The notes beneath the pieces were generated by a model that was not told the origin of the DNA, made no database searches, and saw nothing but the letters and a program-made list of their open reading frames with translations. Below are positions 33,882 through 41,530 of a stretch of 64,000 nt of DNA, piece after piece. This DNA comes from Bradyrhizobium japonicum USDA 6. GTDB lineage: Bacteria > Pseudomonadota > Alphaproteobacteria > Rhizobiales > Xanthobacteraceae. Location: the NCBI RefSeq assembly GCF_000284375.1, contig NC_017249.1, positions 3,388,001 through 3,452,000 on the forward strand. The letters run 5' to 3'. How positions within the stretch are numbered: position 1 is the first letter of the stretch; each line of letters opens with the position of its first letter. Made by a program: the position numbers and the translations under genes.

Positions 33882-34939
33882 TGCCGCGACCGCCAGTCGA
33901 GATAGGCGCTCATCCCCGGCCGCAGCTCGGGCATCGGTTGCACCGGATAGGCGCGGATCGAAAACGTCCGCAGGTCGAAATCGCCGGAGGCACGCGTGGC
34001 CCGCCAGCTCGCATATTCCCCCTTGGTCGCGATCAGCTTGACCTCGACCGCGACGGAGCGGTCGCCGAGGGCCGGAATGCGGACATCGAAGCGATCGCCG
34101 ACCTTCAGGCCTTTGACGAGATCCTCGCGCAGATCGAAATGCACCCAGAGGTCGGCCAGATTGATCAAGGTGATGAGCGGGACGCCCGGCGATACATATT
34201 CGCCAGGCTCCACGTTGCGCTGATAGATCTGTGAGGCTACGGGCGCATAAACCACGAGCTGGTCGATGATCGATTGAACGCTCTGGATATCGGCACTGGC
34301 CTTTTCGACATTGGTCTTGGCAATGGCCCGCTCCTCCTTGGTGTAGCCATTGACCGCCTGCTCATAGGCCGATTTGGCCTGGTCGACGGCGCGCTCGCTT
34401 TCGTGCAGCGCATCGGTTACCTGGTCGAGGCGGGCCTGCGGCGCGTTGCCTTGCTCGGTCAAGGTGTGTGTACGGTCAAACGTCTTCTGTGCCAGCACCA
34501 GCGCCGCTTGCGCCCGCTCCATTTCCGCGTTCCGTGCCGCGATCACTTCCACGCGCGTTCCGACGAGCACGTTGGCAAGCTGCGCGTCCGCGACAGCCTT
34601 GGCCGCCTTCATCTGCTCGTGCTTGGCCAGCGTCTCTGGATTGTCGATCTGGACCAGCACTGCGCCCGCAGCCACGTTCTGGCCGCGCTCGACGGGAATC
34701 TTGCCAACCCGTCCGTCCACGCGCGCCGCGATATCGAGCCGCGTTGCATCGACCTCGCCCTGAACCAGCAAGGGCTCCGGGCGCAACAGATAGAAGACGG
34801 AAAGCCCGACGACAGCAGCCGCAACGACACCGACGATGATAGAGGGCGTGCGTGTCGGGTTGCGCGCGGCTTTCGCCGGTCCGTTACTCGGCACGTCGGG
34901 CGTGCTTTGAACGTCCTTGTCAGAGCTCGGCACGTCCAT
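33878..34939 (-). CDS. HlyD-family adaptor (EmrA-like), first gene of export operon
   Basis: A 353-residue membrane fusion protein with a short cytoplasmic tail, one membrane helix (SIIVGVVAAAVVGLSVFYLL), a lipoyl domain (LDIAARVDGRVGKIPVERGQ), a long coiled-coil hairpin and a barrel domain ending at MSAYLDW. AGGGAG lies upstream of ATG 34939. It differs clearly from the second HlyD in the same operon. Two adaptors around one double permease suggest a heteromeric periplasmic assembly. Confidence 0.9.
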   Translation of the reverse strand: MDVPSSDKDVQSTPDVPSNGPAKAARNPTRTPSIIVGVVAAAVVGLSVFYLLRPEPLLVQGEVDATRLDIAARVDGRVGKIPVERGQNVAAGAVLVQIDNPETLAKHEQMKAAKAVADAQLANVLVGTRVEVIAARNAEMERAQAALVLAQKTFDRTHTLTEQGNAPQARLDQVTDALHESERAVDQAKSAYEQAVNGYTKEERAIAKTNVEKASADIQSVQSIIDQLVVYAPVASQIYQRNVEPGEYVSPGVPLITLINLADLWVHFDLREDLVKGLKVGDRFDVRIPALGDRSVAVEVKLIATKGEYASWRATRASGDFDLRTFSIRAYPVQPMPELRPGMSAYLDWRSRQ

Positions 34940-35408
34940 GCCTGACTCCCTTTCTGGTGGCCGGCCGGCCTTTAGTTTATTCGGTTGTTAGGCTCAGCCG
35001 CAATCGCGAGGCGATGAATTTTTTGAGTCAGAGCCGACCATGTAACCTGTCCGTTGCCCACGCTTGGATGTTTGATACCTGACTTGTTGAAAGTTGCTGC
35101 TCTCGCAGTGGTGCTCGTCCCGATGTCCCGTGGGGGCGTCAAGTGATCAAGCAGCAGACCCATCCCAGCGATGACATTCCTCTCCAAGATGAATGACGGC
35201 GATCGCGTCATAGTCGCGCCACCTGACCCTGTCCTTGGTCGGGCCAGGATGCAGGTGCGAGATGCCAAACGCCGTCACGAAGTCAAACCCCACGATCCCT
35301 TTGGGGGAAGACCGGAAGTGGCGTTTCGGAGCCGTCGGGGCAGCTTTTGACCCAAAGGCGAGATTCAACGTCTGGAGTGATTTCCAGCTTCTGTCTGATC
35401 TTCGGATG
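34940..35408. other. Gap upstream of the export operon
   Basis: About 470 bp, which must include the export operon promoter. A 73-residue TTG-started minus-strand frame at 35147-35368 has no recognisable features and is not called. No other structure seen. Confidence 0.45.
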
Positions 35409-36437
35409 CTAGCCGGGGAAGTCGCGGAACTCCTTGACGAGATTAAACGGAATTTTCCACCCGGCGCCTCCCCCGCGCATCAGCATCTTGATGTCTTCCG
35501 CCCTGTTTTCTTTTCCGGTTTTCGGATCGGTCTCCAGCGTGTGGCCTTGGCTGTCCCAAGGTTTGGTCGCGCTCTTCGAGTAGTAGCCGAGAAAATGGCC
35601 GGATTCATGGGCAGATGTGTTGGGCCCGCGTTGCGAGCTGATGAGGGCAAGGTCCAGGCCTCGAGCAAACGAGCCATTGGCGGGGCCGCCATTGGACCAA
35701 ACCTTATCGACGCAGAAAATGGTTAGATGGGCGCCCTGAACTTTGTGTTTGACGAAGAAGCCCTTCAGTTTTTCGACGTCGATCACATCGGGAAAGATCG
35801 CTAGGCTCGCATCCTTCATGCCAGTCGCATTGGCGAGCTCCTGTTTGATGGCAGCCTGCGAGTCGTCGATGACCAGCCAGTCGCTTGGCACCCGCTCGAA
35901 GCGGATGTTGGCCTGCGGTCTCCATATATTGTTCATCGTCAGCAATTCATCTTGCTCGTTGCAGGGCTTCTTGGCGTGAAACGCCGGAGCGCCGCCACTC
36001 CCCGGAACCATGACATTGCGGAACGCCACCTTGATCTTGATTTCCGGCAGCACGACAACATGGAGCTTGGCTTCGATCTTCCGGCCGGCCGACCGGGCCA
36101 CCACCTCCAGGCCGGGAAAGCCAATCGGCTTAATCCGGCCATTGATTTCGAAAAACCGTGCATCGCCATTGAAGGTGGCGGGAAGCGACGCCGCCCTGAG
36201 CTGCGGATCGATATCGGGTTTGGAAAAGGTGTCTCTGGCCTGCATGACGCGTCTAAGGGTATCGGCGCCATCGATCTCCTTGATCCCGAGGGCATGGGCG
36301 TTAGGATCGACTTTGAGCTTTCTTCCGGGATCGATCAGCGCCACGATGTTGGAGCCGCCGAACGGCACCACCATGCCCGGCGGGCTGCGGCGCTCATCGA
36401 TGCCGGAGCGCCGGAAAACCTCTTGAAAGGCGGCCAT
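35409..36437 (-). CDS. Putative metzincin-like metalloprotease (HESGH)
   Basis: A 342-residue protein with no signal peptide or membrane helix. Near the C-terminus is HESGHFLGYY (H277-H281), followed by a further His in DSQGH and a later MLMRGG that could be the Met-turn of metzincin proteases. The gap between GHFLGYY and the third His is longer than in the classical HExxHxxGxxH motif, so the third ligand is uncertain. ATG 36437 has AGGAGA upstream. It opens an island of four HExxH genes next to the T6SS, which suggests a secreted toxin or processing enzyme; no immunity gene is obvious. Confidence 0.72.
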   Translation of the reverse strand: MAAFQEVFRRSGIDERRSPPGMVVPFGGSNIVALIDPGRKLKVDPNAHALGIKEIDGADTLRRVMQARDTFSKPDIDPQLRAASLPATFNGDARFFEINGRIKPIGFPGLEVVARSAGRKIEAKLHVVVLPEIKIKVAFRNVMVPGSGGAPAFHAKKPCNEQDELLTMNNIWRPQANIRFERVPSDWLVIDDSQAAIKQELANATGMKDASLAIFPDVIDVEKLKGFFVKHKVQGAHLTIFCVDKVWSNGGPANGSFARGLDLALISSQRGPNTSAHESGHFLGYYSKSATKPWDSQGHTLETDPKTGKENRAEDIKMLMRGGGAGWKIPFNLVKEFRDFPG

Positions 36438-36525
36438 GTCTGGTTCTCCTGTCTTAGTTCGGTTCGTCAACGCGAAATCTTGCGCGCAGAAATGAGAGCC
36501 TCGTTCGGCCCCGGAAACACCATCT

Positions 36526-36574
36526 GGCCGGCCCCCGCGGCGAGATGCAGAAAATTTCGGCGGCGAAGTTTCAT
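36526..36574 (-). pseudogene. Leader-peptide remnant of a TctC/Bug-type binding protein
   Basis: MKLRRRNFLHLAAGAG is nearly the Tat leader shared by the many TctC solute-binding proteins of Bradyrhizobium (MKLPRRNFLHLAAGAA). The frame loses all TctC character within a few residues and stops after about 35. This marks the beginning of a lost gene upstream of the metzincin gene. The identification rests on remembered family sequences. Confidence 0.55.
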
Positions 36575-36810
36575 GGCCAGTCCCTCCGCAAAAATTGGGC
36601 ACGGACGACAATAAGCGTAGCCTACTCCGCTTTCCGGAGAGCGCGGAAGGCCAATCAATGTCCGCTAATGGCCCTGTTGAGGGCGCTCGCACCTCGCCTT
36701 TGAACTTCCCCGACCGCTCACGTCACTACTAGTCATAGCCGTGGTGGGAGCCGACGCTCCCTCCAGCGCTCAGCTTTGGGCAGGCCACGCCAGCAACGGG
36801 AGAAATTGCC

Positions 36811-37377
36811 ATGGGACGCGCGCCGCAGCCACTGCCGCAATACACCCCGCCGGGCCCGGTGGAACAGATGCCGAATATGGCGACGCAACCGCAGTGCTCG
36901 CCGCTTGCCAAGGTTCACAGCGCCGATGTCTTTCCCTACGTGGCCAATGAAGTCGCGACGTCCCGCACCGAGGTCGGCCATCTCGGTGTGGACGTCAGTC
37001 TGGTCCCGCCGGCCGGCATCTGCCAATATCTCATCATCTGGGATTTCGGCGTCGACTGGCGGCATCTCAAGAACATCGCCAAGCGCGATCCGCTGTTGGC
37101 AGCACAGCTCATCCGATTCGAGAGCGACAAGTCGTTGCAGTTCCAGATCGTCGGATACAGCGACAGCACCGGCGGCGAACGGAACAACATCTTCCTGCGC
37201 ACGGGCCGGGCCAAGAACGTCTTTCATCTGTTCGGCCCAAGCGCCCGCTCGCGCGTCTTCTCCGTCAAGCCCGCTTCACACTATGAGTATCTGAAGGACA
37301 ACACGACCGTGATGAACAGGGCCGCCAATCGCGCTGTGGTCGTCGAAATCTTCGCCGGCGGCGGCGGGACGATCTAG
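36811..37377 (+). CDS. OmpA-like domain protein without signal peptide
   Basis: A 188-residue protein. Residues 70-185 form an OmpA/MotB-type peptidoglycan-binding domain: QIVGYSDSTGGERNNIFLRT with the diaminopimelate-binding Asp, RTGRAKNVFHLF, and the end RAANRAVVVEIF. The Pro-rich N-terminus has no signal peptide or lipobox, so the route out of the cytoplasm is unclear. It is followed 115 bp later on the same strand by an HExxH protein. OmpA-like and HExxH proteins also pair in phage-tail-like injection loci, which is why I group it with the island. Confidence 0.75.
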   Translation: MGRAPQPLPQYTPPGPVEQMPNMATQPQCSPLAKVHSADVFPYVANEVATSRTEVGHLGVDVSLVPPAGICQYLIIWDFGVDWRHLKNIAKRDPLLAAQLIRFESDKSLQFQIVGYSDSTGGERNNIFLRTGRAKNVFHLFGPSARSRVFSVKPASHYEYLKDNTTVMNRAANRAVVVEIFAGGGGTI

Positions 37378-37492
37378 CCACATTCCAACGCGAACGGAGG
37401 GGCGGGCGGCTCCTAATCGTGCAGTACAGCGTTTCAGCGTTTGCGGGGCCCAGCCGGACCACTATTGCTCGACCACGCAAGGGAGATAGGTG

Positions 37493-38395
37493 ATGCCACT
37501 GACCGAAGGCGACGTCCTGGACACACTCAGTGACTCGGTCGCGCTTGGCATCGAGTTCTACGTCGACAAGATCCATATCAAGGGCGAATACTTGACGACG
37601 GTTCGCGATCACATTCGTGCCGGCAATATATTGGTGAAGGGCGGCACTCAGGATCTCGCCTTCTACGATCAGGTTACGGATGTTTTGTTGACGCAGAAGA
37701 AGTCGCCGCCCGCAAATGATAGCGATCGGGCGCTGCTCCTGCATGAGTGCGTCCATGCCATGATCGACGTCTATGATCCTGACGGCGCTGTTACGCGCCA
37801 CATGGGCGAACTGGCGGCCTACCTCACTCAAACCACATATAGTGTTCGCAAGAATCCGTCGTCTAACCGCAACGGCACCGCCCCCTGGGACAAATTCTGG
37901 GGCGACCTCTACGCCACGGTGCGCGCCAATAAGCTCGACACCAGCGCGGGCAACGGCGTCCGGATCCCGTCGGCGACGCTCGAAAATCTGCGCCGGCAGC
38001 TCGCAGCGCTGCCTTTTGTGAACTATGGAAAGTTCACCAAAGAAGCGACGGGCGTATCGGATGGGCTGACCCGCAGGAACTTGTTTCTGTCGAGCGATGA
38101 ACCCGTGTCCATGCGATCATCGAGCGTTTCCCACGAAACTTATGTTGATCCGAGCGATGACTATTTGGTGCGCACCCTGATGGAGGCTTACGCGAGCGCC
38201 GATGTCAGAGGCTATGGCAGCCGACTGCGCCGGCTACGTCGTGATTTTCTCTATTGCTCGCTGTCTCGCGCCCATGAACTCCAGAAGAGGTTTTCGGTGC
38301 GGAAGCGTGGAGACCGGCTCTCCGAACTGTTTCACGATCGCCTGTCGCATGGCGGCCGCGCAATTCTTCTCCGTGTGCTTGCGCTGCGAAGCTGA
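37493..38395 (+). CDS. Putative zincin (HECVH) protein
   Basis: A 300-residue cytoplasmic-type protein with HECVHAMID (H84-H88) and, about 20 residues later, GELAAYL supplying a possible third (Glu) ligand, as in gluzincins. The rest is not recognised; the C-terminus is basic (RLRRLRRDF, VRKRGDR). GGGAGA stands before ATG 37493 (a GTG lies immediately upstream). The motif region aligns with the HESLH protein at 40815 (HExxHA..D, then E...AY), so the two look like paralogues with different surroundings. Confidence 0.7.
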   Translation: MPLTEGDVLDTLSDSVALGIEFYVDKIHIKGEYLTTVRDHIRAGNILVKGGTQDLAFYDQVTDVLLTQKKSPPANDSDRALLLHECVHAMIDVYDPDGAVTRHMGELAAYLTQTTYSVRKNPSSNRNGTAPWDKFWGDLYATVRANKLDTSAGNGVRIPSATLENLRRQLAALPFVNYGKFTKEATGVSDGLTRRNLFLSSDEPVSMRSSSVSHETYVDPSDDYLVRTLMEAYASADVRGYGSRLRRLRRDFLYCSLSRAHELQKRFSVRKRGDRLSELFHDRLSHGGRAILLRVLALRS

Positions 38396-38520
38396 CCAGC
38401 ACGCTGGAAAAATCGGAAAGATACTCTTGAGAGGAAGAATTCACGACCGCACCGCGTCGAATTCTCGGCGTCTTGGTGCGTCATTTGAGTGGACTCCCGG
38501 CCGCTCCCTTGCAGTGGATT

Positions 38521-39540
38521 CTAGTCCAGGTGCCTTGCGCGCAGATCTTGAAGGTCCTTTTTCAATGCCACAAGATCCAGCCCGCGAGGAAAAGTGAGGC
38601 GTCCAGAGCGGATCACGAGCCGGACGTACGGATAGCGCTCCTCGGCAAGCATCGGAGAGCTGATTTTGTATTTGTGCCAATCTTCAACGATGTGTGCTTG
38701 TTGCTCGACGTTGTAGGATTCCCAGGAATCGCCCGGCGTGTACTCGTAGCCGGAACCGATTGTCTGCGCCCAGAAGGAGCGCGCCATCGTCCAGTTTGAA
38801 TCGTTGAACGCCTGCCACACATGGGTCATTTCGTGCACGAAGAGGTCGCAAATGCGACCGAAGTCGTCGCACAAGAGACCGAAGGTGGGGCTGGGCGATG
38901 CCAGGTTACTGAACGCGACACTGCCAAGATTGATGGCATACCGCATGCTCGGCACCATGGGATTGCTCCCCCTGAAGAACGGTCCATCGTTCGTCCACGG
39001 TCTTCCGCCTGCTCCCAGGCCATTGGTAATCGCAATTGTCTCCCACGGCGGCAGCGTCGGGCCAAAAACGTTGCGCGCGAAATCCCGTTCGCTCACGTCC
39101 AGCACGCGCGCGAAGTCGGGTCGGCTTCCTTCACATTCCGGCGGGGTCGGAGCCGCTGGAGTGGGCGCAACCGGTGGAGTGGGCGCAATCGGCGGGGGAG
39201 GCGGCGTACCTGGCGGCAGATAGATGAATCCCCCTCGCCATCCACCTCTGCCGCCGGTCGTACCGGAGGAAAACGCGAAATTCTGGCGATCGGGCGACAT
39301 CGCGCGGCTGCCTACATACTCGGCCAGGTACCAGTTCACCTGCCGTGTGGCTTGTTGGAAATCGCGCTGCTTGACGAGCTTTATGCCCGGAAAATTGAAC
39401 TCGATGAGGTCCCAGGGGTCGATGCCGATCCGCTTGGCAAGGGATATCCAGGTCTCGCCTGCCGTCACCGCATGCCGGATTCCTGCGGGCGGTACGTAGC
39501 TTTCGACGACAGGCTTCAAGGGCCTTTCCTGGTTCGGCAA
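38521..39540 (-). CDS. LysM-like / proline linker / zincin (HEMTH) protein
   Basis: A 339-residue protein in three parts: an N-terminal LysM-like domain (about 20-60; HAVTAGETWISLAKRIGI), a Pro/Thr linker (about 107-135; runs of PPPPP and PTPPVAPTPAAPTPP), and a C-terminal domain with FVHEMTHVWQAF (H236-H240) and a later EQQAHIVEDW that could give the third ligand. The domain plan fits a cell-wall-binding enzyme or a cargo of a contractile system. There is no signal peptide. It is convergent with the HECVH gene. Confidence 0.74.
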   Translation of the reverse strand: MPNQERPLKPVVESYVPPAGIRHAVTAGETWISLAKRIGIDPWDLIEFNFPGIKLVKQRDFQQATRQVNWYLAEYVGSRAMSPDRQNFAFSSGTTGGRGGWRGGFIYLPPGTPPPPPIAPTPPVAPTPAAPTPPECEGSRPDFARVLDVSERDFARNVFGPTLPPWETIAITNGLGAGGRPWTNDGPFFRGSNPMVPSMRYAINLGSVAFSNLASPSPTFGLLCDDFGRICDLFVHEMTHVWQAFNDSNWTMARSFWAQTIGSGYEYTPGDSWESYNVEQQAHIVEDWHKYKISSPMLAEERYPYVRLVIRSGRLTFPRGLDLVALKKDLQDLRARHLD

Positions 39541-39734
39541 TGTAAGACCTCCCCCCGCTAATTCCTGCGGAACTACGCGTTCTCGCCACCAATACTTTTA
39601 TTCGTCGCCGCTACCTCGAGGCGGTTCGATGGTCCCATTCATTCTGGTCACCAACTGGCAGTGGCAAATCGAAGTGCCTCATTCGTCGGTTGGAGGCGTA
39701 GACACGGAGCAATGTCGCACCAGCGATATCCGCT

Positions 39735-40613
39735 TTAGCGCCGGCCTTTTGACTTCGAGCCGAGCAGGTCATGCGTGCCGCTGATGCTCACGGTTCCGGA
39801 GCACTCGAACCCGCCGAAAAGTCCGCAGGAGCCGGTGACCGTAACGCGTAAGTCTTTGCGCTGGTACATGTCGACCGAAATGCCCACGCGCGAAAAGTCG
39901 TTCGCGCTGTTCGGCAGGATCAGATCGATGTGCTCCGCGGCCCATTGCGGTATATGCTTGTTGCTCTTCCAGAACAGCTCATTGCCGGCGTGATGCACGA
40001 AGTTCGGCCCGACCGTAAGGGCGCCGTCCACGCCCTCGAATACGAAGCCCGTTTCGTCGATGTGCACGTTCACCCGATCAGGTGCTACGGCGAAATGCAA
40101 CGAGGTGATGTCCTGGGGCTGCGGGTCTTTGCCGAATTGCGAGCTGTAGGCGTCGCTCCATTGTCCGCGGTCGCGCCCGAGCCCGAAGCCGTGGCGGCCC
40201 GGGAGATCCCGCGTTGAGAGCGGCCTGTCCGACAGCTTTGGGCGCCAGATCTCCCGAAACCCCTTGCCGATCGTTGCCGCCATCGACAGATCGAGGGCCC
40301 AATGCGACGCTTTCTCCGGGCTTTGCCCTTCGGCGAAGGCGTCGAATCCGTCCGTCGTCTTGGCAATGCGCAGCTTCTTGATCAGCTCTTCCCAGTCCTT
40401 GGGCAGGAAGGTGACGCCGTCGAGCGTGGTCGTCGCGGCAGCGACACCATACTTCTCGAGCTGGTGTCGGATGTAGGGCTTCTCGTCATAAAGGCGCACA
40501 TCCGGGTTGGGGCCGGCAAAATAATTCTTCAAGTCGATCTGCGGCCGCAGCATGGTCAGTCGCGCCGCGATCTTCCGGTAAGTGTCGGTCGTCGTCGGAT
40601 CGGTCGTCGTCAT
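39735..40613 (-). CDS. Hypothetical protein in the zincin island
   Basis: A 292-residue soluble protein with no signal peptide and no recognised motif. It contains Asp/Lys-rich N-terminal segments, HWALDLSMAATIG and SLHFAVAPDRVNVHIDETGF, and a Gly/Ser-rich tail (GSCGLFGGFECSGTVSISGT) with a basic end. ATG 40613 was chosen because upstream codons in frame look non-coding. It lies between and on the same strand as the LysM protein, facing away from the HESLH gene (divergent). It might be an effector or chaperone, but nothing in the sequence says so. Confidence 0.65.
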   Translation of the reverse strand: MTTTDPTTTDTYRKIAARLTMLRPQIDLKNYFAGPNPDVRLYDEKPYIRHQLEKYGVAAATTTLDGVTFLPKDWEELIKKLRIAKTTDGFDAFAEGQSPEKASHWALDLSMAATIGKGFREIWRPKLSDRPLSTRDLPGRHGFGLGRDRGQWSDAYSSQFGKDPQPQDITSLHFAVAPDRVNVHIDETGFVFEGVDGALTVGPNFVHHAGNELFWKSNKHIPQWAAEHIDLILPNSANDFSRVGISVDMYQRKDLRVTVTGSCGLFGGFECSGTVSISGTHDLLGSKSKGRR

Positions 40614-40814
40614 GGGGCGCACTCCGAGGCAATCCTCGCCCCAAATTGGTCTCACCCGGACGGGTTCGGGTTCAATGCCGGCTCGTTCGACCAAGCTGCC
40701 GCCCGGCCCAGGTCACTCGAATTCCTGTCGCGCCAGTGCAATGACTGTTTGAACCTGCTGATCGGAAACGGCGACCATTATCCATGGGGTAGTGCAAACA
40801 ACGAGGACGATCAA

Positions 40815-41444
40815 ATGTCACTGCGGGGCAGGGTGTTGGACGTACTCAATGGCCCGGCAGTCGCACGCATGCGCTTCCGGTTTCCGATCCGCGGCAGCCA
40901 CGTGACGATTGCGCCGCAAACGTTCCATCACGTCGCCCGCGCGATCCGGTTGGGGCAGGTCACCGTCAGACCTCCGACGGATCTCGCGGCAGGCGTTGCT
41001 GCACAATACAACGATGTCGCGAGAACCAGGGCGGACGGCACAGCGGTTGCGGCGAACACGCTGGAGGTCGTGTCGGCGACGGGGCGGCTGGACGAGGCCT
41101 ATGTCGTCCACGAGAGCCTGCATGCGGCATACGATCTGTTGCGTACAGGCCTTGATGCCAATGCCGAAGAGGCGTCTGCCTACGTCTGCACGGCGCTCTA
41201 TTGCCGCATGACAGGCCTGCCCCGCCCTCGCTGGGCCAACGGGCCGATCTACGCCAATGCCGCAGAGGTCGCCCGAACGCTGCTGTCCCAGTATCAGAAG
41301 GGCGATCCCGGGATTCCCTGGGTCGGCGAGCATGAATGGAAGATGCTGCGCGCAGGTGTTGGCCTTGATCCGGTCTATGCCAGCGGACCCGGAGGTATTC
41401 TCACGGGATGGCTCCTCGGCCAGCAATATACCCACGACGGCTAG
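40815..41444 (+). CDS. Small putative zincin (HESLH) protein
   Basis: A 209-residue protein with AYVVHESLHAAYDLL (H99-H103) and NAEEASAYV about 15 residues later, a possible Glu ligand. It lacks signal peptide and membrane segments. GAGGA is seven bases before ATG 40815; a longer in-frame extension exists but overlaps the divergent neighbour antisense. It resembles the HECVH protein around the motif. Convergent with the T6SS-linked methyltransferase gene, with a hairpin between them. Confidence 0.7.
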   Translation: MSLRGRVLDVLNGPAVARMRFRFPIRGSHVTIAPQTFHHVARAIRLGQVTVRPPTDLAAGVAAQYNDVARTRADGTAVAANTLEVVSATGRLDEAYVVHESLHAAYDLLRTGLDANAEEASAYVCTALYCRMTGLPRPRWANGPIYANAAEVARTLLSQYQKGDPGIPWVGEHEWKMLRAGVGLDPVYASGPGGILTGWLLGQQYTHDG

Positions 41445-41473
41445 AGTGCCGGGCCGCATCCGTTGCAGGAAAT

Positions 41474-41496
41474 GGCAGGAGCTTCCAACTCCTGCC
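41474..41496. terminator. Hairpin between convergent genes
   Basis: GGCAGGAG / CTCCTGCC forms a perfect 8-bp stem with a 7-base loop, nested inside an outer CCGTTG / CAACGG repeat (41460-41465 and 41505-41510). It stands between the HESLH gene and the methyltransferase gene, so it may serve both strands. No T-run is present. Confidence 0.5.
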
Positions 41497-41530
41497 GTTC
41501 ATGCCAACGGAGCCGACGCACTTTAGCGCG

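Noticed and set aside
40302..40814. N-terminal extension of the HESLH protein (380-residue frame)
   Set aside because: It lies antisense to the 292-residue neighbour, and a good ribosome site precedes ATG 40815.
35409..41444. Prophage or insertion sequence as the explanation of the zincin island
   Set aside because: No integrase, transposase, terminal repeats or tRNA attachment site were seen.
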